Of a stretch of DNA of 64,000 bases, positions 1 through 59,237 are shown one piece after another. Both the position numbers and the translations under genes were made by a program. How positions within the stretch are numbered: the stretch's first letter is position 1; every line of letters starts with the position of its first letter. The stretch lies in contig NC_079900.1 of the NCBI RefSeq assembly GCF_024868665.1, positions 23,819,690-23,883,689 of the forward strand, in the 5' to 3' direction. The notes beneath the pieces are model-generated. The model made no database searches. It had not been told where the DNA came from and saw only the letters and a program-made list of their open reading frames with translations. The stretch is from Triplophysa rosa. Taxonomy: Eukaryota > Chordata > Actinopteri > Cypriniformes > Nemacheilidae.

Positions 1-165
1 CTACTATGGGAGTCAATAGGGGGCAAGATCTGTTTGGTTATAAGCATTCTTCCAAATATCTTTCTCTGTGTTCATCAGAACAAAGACATTTATACAGATT
101 TGGAACAACTCGAAGGTGAGTAAATGATGACAGAATTTTCATTTTTGGGTGAAGTATCCCTTTAA
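1..165. mobile_element. Angel-like TTAA foldback element, right half (cut by window edge)
   Basis: Ends with TTTTGGGTGAAGTATCCCTTTAA, the terminus seen on about ten other copies here (for example 17155-17515 and 21203-21371). Assignment to the fish Angel-type miniature inverted-repeat group is from memory of that family. Confidence 0.6.
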
Positions 166-1811
166 TCATGAAATCAAAATGAACCTATTTATGTCTTAAA
201 TCAGTCATGATACAGAAGTAAATTAGGTTGCTATTTCCACTATATGCCAACTTTTTGTAATGGTGCAATTAAAATTAGGGCTGCACGATATTGAGAAAAT
301 ATGCGATATGCGATTTTGTTGTTGAATATTGCGATAACGATATTTCTTGCGATATAACGTTTCCTAGAGAAATGCTTTTTTAAAAATTATTTATATATGT
401 AATTATCATACTGAAATAAACAGGTAATATATATTCTTCTGATGTAACTGACAAAAGACATAAATGTTACATACAGATGGATAAATTAGGGCCATATCAT
501 TTTTAGATTACCTAAATTTGTTTTAATATTTCTAAGTTCTGTGTTTTTCCTTTTTTACTATACAATAGTGGTATATTTGTCCACATAAATTACTGTAGGA
601 TACTATAGTATTTACTACAGTAAACTGCAGTAAAATTCCTACTATATTGTTTTTGAACTTTACTATAGTATACAGTGTTTATCAATTTACTACAAGGGCA
701 CTTCAATTTTCAATAGTACACTACAGTATTTTTTGTCTGAGTGTTCAATTTAACGGGACTTTTATTTTGACGGGTCTTTGGGAAGACGCTTGTTTGCAGA
801 TAGCTTCACTCAAACACTAAAACGCTCGTAAAATAAACTCTCAGAGCAACTCTGGAGATGAAGTTCATGTCCTCATACAGTGCAGCACAGATAAATCCTC
901 GACCATCACTCGTGTTGTATGTTAAACTCGGAGGTGGACAGTAACAAAGTAAATTTACCTGAGTACTGTACTTAAGTACACTTTTTGAGTATCTGTACTT
1001 TACTTGAGTATTATTTTGTCTGAGTACTTGTACTTTAACTTCACTACATTTGAAAGACAAATATCATACTTTTTACTCCACTACATTTATAAAAAAGGTC
1101 CAAAAGTAGAAAATGGTTTCTATGCAGCGGGGTTTTCCTGTGTGCGCAATTTATCTGGCTTGCGATCTGCCAGGACCTTTTACTGTTGCCAAGTATTTCA
1201 GTTTTTCTATGCTCGCCGTTTTCCGGCAAGCTTTGAATGGCCATTTGGCAGAATTTTAAACGCAAATCTGGCAACTCTGGGATCTTCCCCGCTAAACTAA
1301 TGTAAACGTAGGCGCTGCTACACCGTTGATAGCGCTCTAAAAAGGCAAATAGAACAATAAAAGACGAAAAAGGCACATGTTAAAATGTGGTGTCATTCAG
1401 TCATCTGTGGGTTACGATCAGTCAAAGATCGTAGAAACATTGTCATGAAAATGATCGGCATAACGTCTAAAAGGTAAATAAGCATCACGTACACCTTGAG
1501 CTACGCGTGCGTGTTAACTTCTGATCTGCTGCTGTATCATTTAAAGCGATTTGGAAAATGAATGATGTTTTTACTGAAGTAACTATAGTTGAAGTATTCC
1601 TGTTGAAATAAAAACAATAGATCCCTGCACAAAATACAATAGAAAATTGAATGGTTTAATGGTTATAATGGGAATTGTACTATGGTCTACTTCTATGTGA
1701 TGGATTCTATTGGTGGGATGGTAAATCCTATTGGAATAAAACCCAAAACACACTACAAAGAGGAATTTAATTTAAAAATCTCATTCTAGTTAAAAAATTC
1801 ATTGTTTTTTT

Positions 1812-2890
1812 TAGTGTTGTCACGGTACCAACATTTCAGTAGTCGGTACCAATACCAGTAAAATTCCACGGTTCTCGGTACCAATTTCGGTACCAAAGCA
1901 AAACACAAGTACATGCTAATTGAAACACAATTTTATTAATAAAGCTCATTATTAATATAAATGTATAGAAAGCAATGCCATTTAGTATACATGAAGTATA
2001 CAAGTTAATTGTTCCCGAAACGGTTGTGTGCTCACTGGGGTCTTTCATGCTGATGAACATCCTCCTCAGTCTGCTGCTGTACAAGACAAATAGAATAAAC
2101 TTCAGTAAGTCAACTGACTGAACAAACATGCATAATGCAATATTAAATCAAACATCAGTTTTTATACTGCATTTACACAAGATTACTTACATTAAGGTAA
2201 CTGTATATTAAAATAATAAATGCAACAGATATACAGTATTTTTCTTTAGTTTAAATATGGCTTTTTAAACCTAATAGAGTTATCTATCCAAGACATACAC
2301 ATTGATAGTCATACAGTTAGTATGATAGTTTTCTAGCACATAGATTGCAGATAGGCCTATATAAAATAGGTACTGTAAACCCCACCCTGTCCTCCCATTT
2401 ATTTGACCCCATTACAGTTATAAAAGCATTAAATGGTTACTAAAGACACTTGACTGGATTAGCATTGGCGCTAACAAATTAACACACAAACAGGGACGTT
2501 TATTTTAACGTAACCTTTAACTTAACATATGATACAACATTCATAATGCAAACGCGAACAGAATTTAAAACTTACCGCTTGAACTTGTTAACTTAAATCC
2601 GGATGTTTCCTCCTTTCACAACAAAACTCTGTTCGTTTTCTTCGTGATATGACTTTAATCTGAAGTATTTCTGCGCGCATCTCTTGTGGATCGGCGCCGC
2701 GCTTATCCGCTCATCACGTCTTGTTGCGTCTATGAAAAGATTCAGACTGACAACCTGTCAGACAGAGCATCAGTATCCGGTTGACCCGGTATGTCGGTGG
2801 TACCGGGTCTTATGAAAATGAGGTACCGACAACTTTTTTATTTTTAGGTACCGACTTGGACCGGAAGTACCGGTACTTTTGACAACACTA
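1812..2890. mobile_element. hAT-like element nested in 929-4265
   Basis: The ends TAGTGTTGTCACGGTACC and GGTACTTTTGACAACACTA are inverted, with GGTACC-rich subterminal sequence. The duplication GTTTTTTT lies at 1804-1811 and 2891-2898; it is low-complexity, so weaker evidence than the others. No transposase was found. Confidence 0.88.
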
Positions 2891-3436
2891 GTTTTTTTTT
2901 CAGCAGGGATGGTATTTGCAGTAAAACCACAGTATCCACAAATTTACCATTTTCTAAATATAGGAACCATACTCCAATTAATAATCTTTAGTAAAACCAC
3001 AGCAACTAAACATACCATAGTTACATTATACTAGCTATAGTTTATGTTTGTAGTTAAATTATGGTAATAGATTTTATATCTAGACTAAACATATATGTGA
3101 TAAACATATAAAGCTCTTAAAGGAGTTGCTCACTGCAACATTTGCCCCCATTGACTTTCCATAGTAGGAATAAAAACTACTATGGAAAGTCAATGGGGGC
3201 AAATTTTGAAGTGGACTACTCCTTTAATACAACTGATACTGTGAGCTACTCAGTGTATTCAGTAGGTTGCTTCAGAGGCATAAGGTATAGGACAATAAAA
3301 CAATGCACAACTGACATAAAGGAAATTTACTTTTAATACTTGAGTACTTTTAAAAGCACATACTTCTGTACTTTTACTTAAGTAAGAATCTGTCTTTACA
3401 ACTTTTACTTGTAGTGGAGTAATATTTGACCAGTAG

Positions 3437-4207
3437 TAGGGTTGTTCCGATAGATGATACTATCGTGTATCGACGATCCTCAGACCTATCGGCGATAGCT
3501 GATTCCCTAGACGATAGTTGGCTGTTTGACAATATATGTTGCAAATCAATATTACAAACGCGCATTGCGCATTTCTTCATGCAAGAGAGCTTGCAATGCA
3601 CGCGGCTCGGGCTTTTCCTCACGCCAGAGAGAGTTTATCATGTGCGGGTTTTGAGTTTTCAGTGCACGAGAGAGCTTGTGATGTGTGCGCTTGGGCTTTT
3701 CCTCGCGCCAGAGAGAGTTTATCATGTGCGGGCTTTCGGTTTTCAGTGCACGATAAACTTGTGATGTGCTAAAACTCGGGGTTTTCCTTGTGATGTGATA
3801 AACTCTGGGTTTTCCTTTCAGGAATTGCTATGCGTGTGAGGGTTTAAAACCACTGCACGAGTTGTTCCCGTTTGGCAATCAAGTAATAACAGCGCACGCC
3901 GCGTGGGCATCAATGACGCATTTGGATGAATGATATTGAGTTATAGCAATAGTTTACTTTCTCTTGTTTAAAAGGTTGCGGTGGTAAGTAACAATGTTGC
4001 CAACTGCACTGACCTTAAACTCTGATAGAATGCTAATTGCAGTCACACATGAGCATTTTCTAGACACATAAGCTTCTGTTTTTGTCCACAAATCCAGCTT
4101 GTCATAGATAAATGCGTAATTGCCCCGCCCCTCGATACTATCGTGTATCGGCGATCCACAGGCTGGCGATAGAACGATCTGATTATATTGAATATCGCCC
4201 AACACTA
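3437..4207. mobile_element. hAT-like element nested in 929-4265
   Basis: The ends are TAGGGTTGTTCCGATAG and CGCCCAACACTA. The perfect 8-bp duplication ACCAGTAG lies at 3429-3436 and 4208-4215. Both halves carry CGATACTATCGTGTATCG-like blocks. It contains a two-copy tandem repeat at 3609-3775. Confidence 0.9.
3609..3775. repeat. Two-copy tandem repeat, period about 84 bp
   Basis: GGGCTTTTCCTC(A/G)CGCCAG and the following 60-odd bases recur after about 84 bp, with a degraded third piece to about 3815. It lies inside the 3437-4207 element. Confidence 0.75.
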
Positions 4208-4922
4208 ACCAGTAGTATCTGTACTTTCACTCAGGTAAGGAAGTTGTGTACTTCGTCCACCACTGGTTAAACTGTGCACATAATTCACTCAGACACGCAG
4301 AACAGCCAGATGACATTTACAGTAAATAACAGGATTCCGCGTCAGCGTGGACTCAGTGCGGTGCACCATTGATTATTTCACACACAAACGAGCACAACCA
4401 CGACAAACACGCAGCTCTGTCTAATACACATATTCTTATTATCCTACATATATGTCACACTGTTCTTTTTTTCAAGTTACTTGTCCGGTCGGGCAAGTAA
4501 AAGTCCCTCTCACTTGCCCATACAAAACATTCGCTTCTCCCAGACAAGCGTTAAGAGCGTCGAGCCCTGCAAAATATTGCCATATTTCGGACGTAACGTA
4601 CCGTTCTTTTTAGGCACAAGTTCGTCGCTGTCATTTTCCGAGCTCGTCTCTATTCCTGCCATATTTATTCTCTGCTCTCTGCTTTGAGCCAATAGGTATA
4701 ATAGCACCTACTTGGCGGGTATAAAGATAGTATACCCCTTCTGATTGGTCCAATTTGGACAATCTACGCATGCAACACACAAATGATTGACACATGAAAC
4801 AAATTTAATTTATCGCAACTCTCTGCGATATGGATATCGCATATACTATTATCGAGATAACGATGGTTTTTTTCAATATATCGTGCAGCCCTAATTAAAA
4901 TGTCCAATAACTTTGTTTACAG

Positions 4923-4986
4923 ATTGTTGTGTGATGAGGCGTTTAAACCGCTGTATGTTCTGTGACAGAAACTCTGTCCCAGAGTC
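4923..4986 (+). other. helz: helz 5' UTR part of the first coding exon (putative)
   Basis: An AG at 4921-4922 after a T-rich stretch could be the acceptor that joins an upstream non-coding exon to the ATG exon. A second AG at 4967-4968 is an alternative. With the first acceptor, an ATG at 4934 opens a short frame that ends at 5036-5038 and overlaps the main start out of frame. The upstream exon and promoter were not recognised; they may lie left of the window. Confidence 0.45.
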
Positions 4987-53894
<48,908 letters not shown>

Positions 53895-54490
53895 GTCAAT
53901 ATATATGAACTATATACACCCGATAAAAAAAAAACGATTGAAAAAAAAAATAGAATAACGATCCAAAAAAAACAATAAAAACGTCTTTTGATTTTGTGGA
54001 ATAGTTAGACAATTTGCGTTTTATTATTTTTTACTCGCTTTAGTACTAGTTGGTTCTTTTACAGTTTGGCATCTGTGATTTTACAAACCGAATCGGCATA
54101 TATATATATATATAATATATATACATAAATATAAATATATCATGAATACCAAAACATTTTGGGAAAAAATCAATAACAAAAAAAGATTTATGAGAAAAAG
54201 ATTTTTAAAAACACCTTGAATTGGTTGACCACTGAGCTGCCCGTCTCTCCTGTAATTTCGTCTGCTCTCTTTGCATCCACTCCCAGAAGTGAAACCTGTT
54301 GAAGTGATTTTTCCCAGCTGGCATTTTTTTATGATGTTTAGTTCTTGATCATTATTGGTGTGTTTTCTTGTGCTTGCAGCTGAGTGGTGAACCGACTCGG
54401 ATCAAAAATATTATAAAAAGTTGTATAGATGTAGACAGACTTTTCTCAGCCCTGTACATATGAATAAATGACTACATGAGATCAAGAGTG
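53895..54490 (+). other. helz: helz 3' UTR with two poly(A) signals
   Basis: The region after the stop is A/T-rich. AATAAA occurs at 53974-53979, right after three A-runs, and at 54463-54468 followed by a GTGTGTTC stretch suited to a downstream element. The latter is the better end. An AT dinucleotide tract lies at about 54099-54140. Confidence 0.7.
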
Positions 54491-54611
54491 TGTTCGCCTT
54501 ATTCCTCTACTGACACGCATGAACAGAAGCTCAAAACCTAGAATGTTTTATTTCCATCAAATGAGCCATACCAATATTTTGTAGGTTTACAAAGACATGT
54601 AAAAAGTGGCT

Positions 54612-55024
54612 TTAAAGTCCCAGTGAAATTAAAAATGACAATTCTTATTTTTTCATGAAATATTGCAGCGTTTACAGTAAATACCTTATCAATGTGGGTC
54701 ATTTTCTTTTTAAAATTCATATGCCCTCATAATCTTCAGTTAAAATCTGAAAATACACTTCCGCCCTGAAATGACAATCCATCTCAAATGACGTAAATTA
54801 GACGGCTTGGGCGGAGCATCTGTTAACTCCTCCCCTATCAACTGTCAGTCTGCTGCTAGTTTCATTTCAAAATGCAACACTTGTTTTTATACATCCAATC
54901 AATTCGCAGTAAAAAGCAAAAGCCACGCCCACTAATTTTCTGCTTTGAAATTCCTTTTCACTCGTAAATGCGTCAAAATACGGAAGTAAAAACGATTGCA
55001 ACTTCTGGTTCACGGGGACTTTAA
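54612..55024. mobile_element. TTAA-ended 'AGTCC' element, intact forward copy
   Basis: TTAAAGTCCCAGTGAAATT at the left and TTCACGGGGACTTTAA at the right, 413 bp. The 16-base end is inverted with one mismatch. It lies between the two converging genes. Confidence 0.88.
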
Positions 55025-55199
55025 CAAAGCAGATGAATTTGCAGGTATTTGATTTGCACAAAACACATGGATGAAAAATCCAAAGAATCCAAGAAATGTA
55101 GTTTTTACAAGCCTGAGCATGTTTTTGTTTTGTGAACAGGGTGAGATGCGATTGCTTCATTTCTTTGTAAATGAGTTAAGCCCCCGTGAGGAGTAGCCT

Positions 55200-56595
55200 A
55201 TCTGATGAGATGTTGGTGATTGTTTAAACTGTAACACTGCAATTTATTTACATCACCATTCTCATGTGAACACAGCTTCATCTATACACAACCGCAACAT
55301 TCATCCGTCGCAATGTTGAACTTTACAATTGTTTGAATAATGACCTCTTATTTCTCATTCTTAGTTTTTGGCAAAACATTCTGCAGTAGATTCAACACTA
55401 AACTCTTTGATCTTGTTCAAAATATATGGAACAACATAAAAGCATTAAACATGTCCTGGTGCACAGGGCAAAACAACAAAGAGTAAAAATTCTACAGTAT
55501 AAACAAATAGCAAAACCATTTTGAAGCTGCTTTATATGTAAGAGCACTGTTAAAATTATGATATAAACTATTAGCAAATACTGTATATGCATTTAAATAG
55601 GACAAAATCTACATATTAATCTTTGCAGGAATGCTACAAGTATTCTGTACAATACATTGATTACATAGCAATAGCAATCTCCTCCCCCTAAACAGTAAGA
55701 AATAAATATTTCAATAAAATGTTGAATATTTTCATATCTTTTTCAATAAATAATTTGCCTCTGACTGGTTTGGTGGCAAATCATGATTTAGTCGGGCTGT
55801 GATGTAAATGAAAGGGCGTTGGCTTTAAAAAAAGGAAAGACAAAGAAAATGTCCAAAGTCCTGTTCCCTGTAAGGAGGAAATTATTCGTAGAGGGTCTTT
55901 AACTGTTTTATAAATGTAGAGGTAAATCATTGAAACCATTCAGATTACATGGTTTAAAATACCTTAAAAGTATAAATCGGTACTACTAATACTGTTAGTT
56001 TCACCTTAGTTCATAGTCCAGTCTATATTTGCTGAAACTGGAAGGTGTTTAACTGTCAAATAGAAAATAATGTCCATCTCATTATAACGAAATGTGTGGG
56101 TCATGTACTTTACATTTGAACTAATATATTTTTTCCCATAACAGTGGGCTATTGACAATTGGGGAATAACTTAAATATCTTAAATATCATATATTTATTG
56201 TTGATAAATTATCAATAAAATAATGCGACAATTTTAATGGTCTTTAAAAAAAGCTTATTTAGGGAGAAGTATAAATCATACATGTTCGAAACAGCGAGAT
56301 TTACCCACACAGTGTTCAAAAAAATAAAAAATGTGCTCTAGCATTACTTTTTCAGAAATAACACACTGTATATTTTATATTATAACATCTCTAAATGTAC
56401 ATTCTAAGCCGTCATCTATTATTCGTAAGCACAAAAGCACAATACTGCAAAACATATAAAAGTGCTGTTATAGATATTTTACATGTAACTTAAGTACTTA
56501 GACGTCATTGTCAATGCTTAAGTGAATTAAAAGTATCAATGCATCTCTACAATCGTCATCATCTATCAATGCACCTCGTCTCCATTCGCAGTGTA
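55200..56595 (-). other. Stretch downstream of cacng1 stop (3' UTR plus intergenic)
   Basis: AT-rich, no coding potential recognised. A minus-strand AATAAA (TTTATT on +) at about 56193-56198 could end the cacng1 transcript about 400 bases past its stop; others occur further on. The limits are guesses. Confidence 0.35.
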
Positions 56596-56828
56596 CTAGT
56601 CTATGGGCTCCGGCTCGGCATCCATGCAGGTCTCCCAGGGGTTTCTGGGCATGTGCGGCATGGAGATGATGAGCAGGCAGAGACCGCTCAGGAAGAGAAG
56701 AGTGAAGGCTGCGCAGGCGCAGGTGAACGACCAAGAATAGTAGTACTCGATCCATATGGTCTCGTCGCTGTCAACCATGCGCTTGACTGACTGCCTCATG
56801 ACCTCCACAGAGATGACGATGCACAGGC
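56596..56828 (-). CDS. cacng1: cacng1 last coding exon (TM3 end, TM4, C-terminus)
   Basis: Encodes LCIVISVEVMRQSVKRMVDS, DETIWIEYYYSWSFTCACAA, a hydrophobic TM4 and the tail to the TAG at 56596-56598. The acceptor CTCACAG is at 56829-56835 on the minus strand. Confidence 0.95.
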
Positions 56829-58825
56829 CTGTGAGGGTTGAGAAAGGTCACTGAGGTCAAACGGAGAGAAAAGATGGTGGTTTTGTGGTTGACGTCTGGG
56901 GTTTCCAGACTATCAATTCGCCTGCGTTAAATTACACCGCCTGTATGTCCTTGAAATGCTCCCAGCTGGTTTTGACCTACAGCTGGGTTAGCTGCTGGTC
57001 AACTGCTAGTAGACAAACATAAGTTATGATCAGTTAAAGTCCCAGTGAAATTAAAAATGATTCATTTCACAGTTTTTCATGAAATATTGCAGCGTTTATA
57101 GTAAATAGTTTATCAATGTGGGTCATTCTCTTTTTAAAATTCATGTGCCCTCATAATCTTTAGTTAAAATCTGTAAATGCACTTCCTTCCTGTAATGAGT
57201 TGACTATCCATCTTAAATGATGTATGTTAGATGGCTTGGGCGGAGCATCTGTTAACTCCTCCCCTTCAACTGTCAGTTCATTTCAAAACGCGACAGCTGT
57301 TTTTATCCATCCAATCAAGTCGCAGAGAAAGACAAAAGCCACGCCCACCATTTTTTCTCCTTAGAAATTCCACTTCACTCGGAAATGCGTCAAAACACAG
57401 CAAAATACAGCAAAACTGCAACACACAGACATCAAGAATCAGTGTATGAACCTCAATAATGGTGACAATCACCAAATTTTGTACTGCAATGCATGCTGGG
57501 TAACATCATAGTACAAAACTCATTCATGATTCCCAGCATGCATTGTGGTTTATCTGTTTATCTGAATTAGTCTGTTGATTGTCACCATTATTGAGGTTCA
57601 TACACTGATTCTTGATGTCTGTGTGTTGCAGTTATGCTGTAGATTAAGTTTTTATTTACATCCGGCTTTCACAAATGTTTCTAGATATCAAAATGTACTG
57701 TTAAGCAGTACAATTGATTGAAATTGACTCATTTCTAATAAGTTGTATTTAATTAAAAAAATTGCTTGTAATCTGTTGCCATAATTTTATTATGTAGATC
57801 TACGATATTACTTTTTACAGTGTACAAAAAAGGTACCGTGGGAATACCAACACAATGTTGAGGTTTGTAAGTATTTTATAAATATCATGTAGGTTTTGGT
57901 ATGGTCTGTTTGCACCTCGGTGATGTTTAGGTTTAGGGGTGGAGCTTCATTCTTGCTTTTTTCCTAATAATCATACACTGGTTTTGATCCATATCATAAA
58001 TCCATATAAAATCAGAAAATAGTTATGTTTCCTTGTGAGATCAGTCTTTTTGGCCCCAATACAGTTGACTATTATCAATGTTTGATTATTTGCACGCACA
58101 CTTTAAACCTAACACACCCAATTCTATTAGTTGTAGATGTGTTTGGGATGTAGGAATGTCATAAAAACAAGAACACATAAACCTTGCATTACGTGTATTG
58201 TGATTGTCAAAACATATGATCATTTCATTCAAAGATTTCATTTTAAAATTCATTTTTATTTTATTTTAACCACAACCTATAAACCCCCCTTTAAAGCCAC
58301 ACAGCCCTTGAGGATGATTTAATCTTTTTAATTTGTGTATTTAGTGTAATTTTGACACACAACACAGAAAAAATAGTGGGTACAGCCCTGCGTGAGAAAA
58401 TGGATGCGTGTCCTGAATATATCACAAAAAAACTTTAATTTCATGTGCTCTTGTGGGCCCCCTAGTGACAGCGAGGCCCTAAGCAGCCGCTTAGTTCGCT
58501 TATAGGAAGGGCCGGCTCTGTGTACTATGGTGTTCTTTAAAGCCACAGTTTGTTAAGACTACCGGCTATTGAAAATAATGCACCAATCCCATAACATGTC
58601 CTTCACTTCATAGGGACTTTAAAGCAAATAACTGAACATACATTTTACACACACAAGTCTTAATCTTTGCTTAAATGTGGGGCTTACCTGCAAAAGCGAA
58701 GAACATACCAGCTGGTCTCAGCAGGTAGTCTCTGCTCTTCCCAAAAGCCCCCAGGAGGCAGAGACTGCCCAGAGTCATGAAGGCCAGACTGAAGATGGCT
58801 ATAGCAGCAGCTGAGATGTTGTACT
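56596..58825 (-). CDS. cacng1: cacng1: voltage-gated calcium channel gamma-1 subunit, last two coding exons (5' part missing)
   Basis: Gamma-1 is the claudin-fold, four-pass membrane subunit of the skeletal-muscle L-type channel (Cav1.1 complex). Two exons are visible on the minus strand, 58688-58825 and 56596-56828, joined in phase 1, giving about 121 residues. They cover transmembrane segments 2, 3 and 4 and the cytoplasmic tail. The C-terminus (MPRNPWETCMDAEPEPID) is diagnostic of gamma-1 rather than the TARP gammas, which have longer tails with a PDZ ligand. Exons for TM1 and the extracellular loop were not found in 58826-64000. The convergent arrangement with helz matches human 17q24. 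The a or b fish paralogue cannot be decided here. Confidence 0.92.
57034..57413. mobile_element. TTAA-ended 'AGTCC' element lacking its right end
   Basis: Starts TTAAAGTCCCAGTGAAATTA and runs parallel to the 54612 copy until it meets the 57414 inverted repeat. In cacng1 intron. Confidence 0.82.
57414..57633. repeat. Perfect 58-bp inverted repeat with inner 14-bp pair
   Basis: Arms 57414-57471 and 57576-57633 are exact reverse complements. In the loop, CAATGCATGCTGGG (57487-57500) pairs with CCCAGCATGCATTG (57532-57545). Probably a miniature foldback transposon. Confidence 0.93.
57634..58687 (-). other. Rest of cacng1 last intron
   Basis: No gene. A piece near 58440-58520 (CGAGGCCCTAAGCAGCCGC, AGGGCCGGCTCTG) looks like an end of a widespread fish DNA element. 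Confidence 0.4.
58688..58825 (-). CDS. cacng1: cacng1 penultimate coding exon (TM2 and start of TM3)
   Basis: Encodes EYNISAAAIAIFSLAFMTLG and SLCLLGAFGKSRDYLLRPAG, then MFFAFAG. The acceptor (CTGTCAG on the minus strand) and donor (GTAAGC) are consensus. It is 138 bp, phase 1 at both ends, matching the family's third exon. Confidence 0.93.
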
Positions 58826-58957
58826 CTGACAGAGGAGAAACACACAGGAATCAAAGACCACTTCTTTATAAACCATAGCCAACTTCGCAAAATGCAAACA
58901 CAGGTCCAAGCACTTCCAGATTCGTTTTCATTTAGTATGTTTTAAATCTTTCATATA

Positions 58958-59237
58958 CAGGTGCTGGTCATATAATTAGAATACATTTCAGTTGGCCAAG
59001 ATTTCTAAAAATCCTTTCTTTGTATTGGTCTTAAGTAATATTCTAATTTTCTGAGATACTGAATTTGGGATTTTCATTAGTTGTCAGTTATAATCATCAA
59101 ATTAAAAGAAATAAACATTTGAAATATATCAGTCTGTGTGTAATGAATGAATATAATATACAAGTTTCACTTTTTGAATGGAATTAGTGAAATAAATCAA
59201 CTTTTTGATGATATTCTAATTATATGACCAGCACCTG
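58958..59237. mobile_element. Mariner-like non-autonomous element, 280 bp
   Basis: The ends CAGGTGCTGGTCATATAATT and AATTATATGACCAGCACCTG are inverted and TA-flanked. The interior has no ORF, so this is a deletion derivative. Confidence 0.88.

Larger units (their letters stand above)
929..4265. mobile_element. hAT-like element nested in 276-4893
   Basis: The left end CGGAGGTGGAC is a mutated form of the right-end inverse CAGTGGTGGAC. The perfect 8-bp duplication GTTAAACT lies at 921-928 and 4266-4273. Subterminal repeats are rich in ACTTGAGTA/TACTTAAGT motifs at both ends (about 960-1080, 3330-3430 and 4215-4250). Confidence 0.92.
276..4893. mobile_element. hAT-like non-autonomous element, 4.6 kb with nested inserts
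   Basis: The termini are TAGGGCTGCACGATAT and its inverse ATATCGTGCAGCCCTA. The perfect 8-bp duplication ATTAAAAT flanks both ends (268-275 and 4894-4901). About 3.3 kb of its length is a second hAT-like element (929-4265) carrying two more. No transposase ORF is visible. The right end is 29 bp before the putative acceptor of the helz ATG exon. Confidence 0.93.

Noticed and set aside
1004..1376. Overlapping open frames on both strands
   Set aside because: They lie inside a hAT-like element (929-4265), lack similarity to a transposase, and have no splice or codon support.
3426..3772. Open frame with repeated RESLSCAGF-like peptide
   Set aside because: It simply reads the 84-bp tandem repeat inside the 3437-4207 element in two frames.
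56498..56755. Minus-strand 85-codon frame over the cacng1 last exon
   Set aside because: Wrong frame; the overlapping frame ending at 56596 gives the gamma-1 transmembrane segment and tail.
58684..58890. Minus-strand 68-codon frame over the cacng1 penultimate exon
   Set aside because: Wrong frame; the phase-1 reading of 58688-58825 gives the conserved transmembrane segments.
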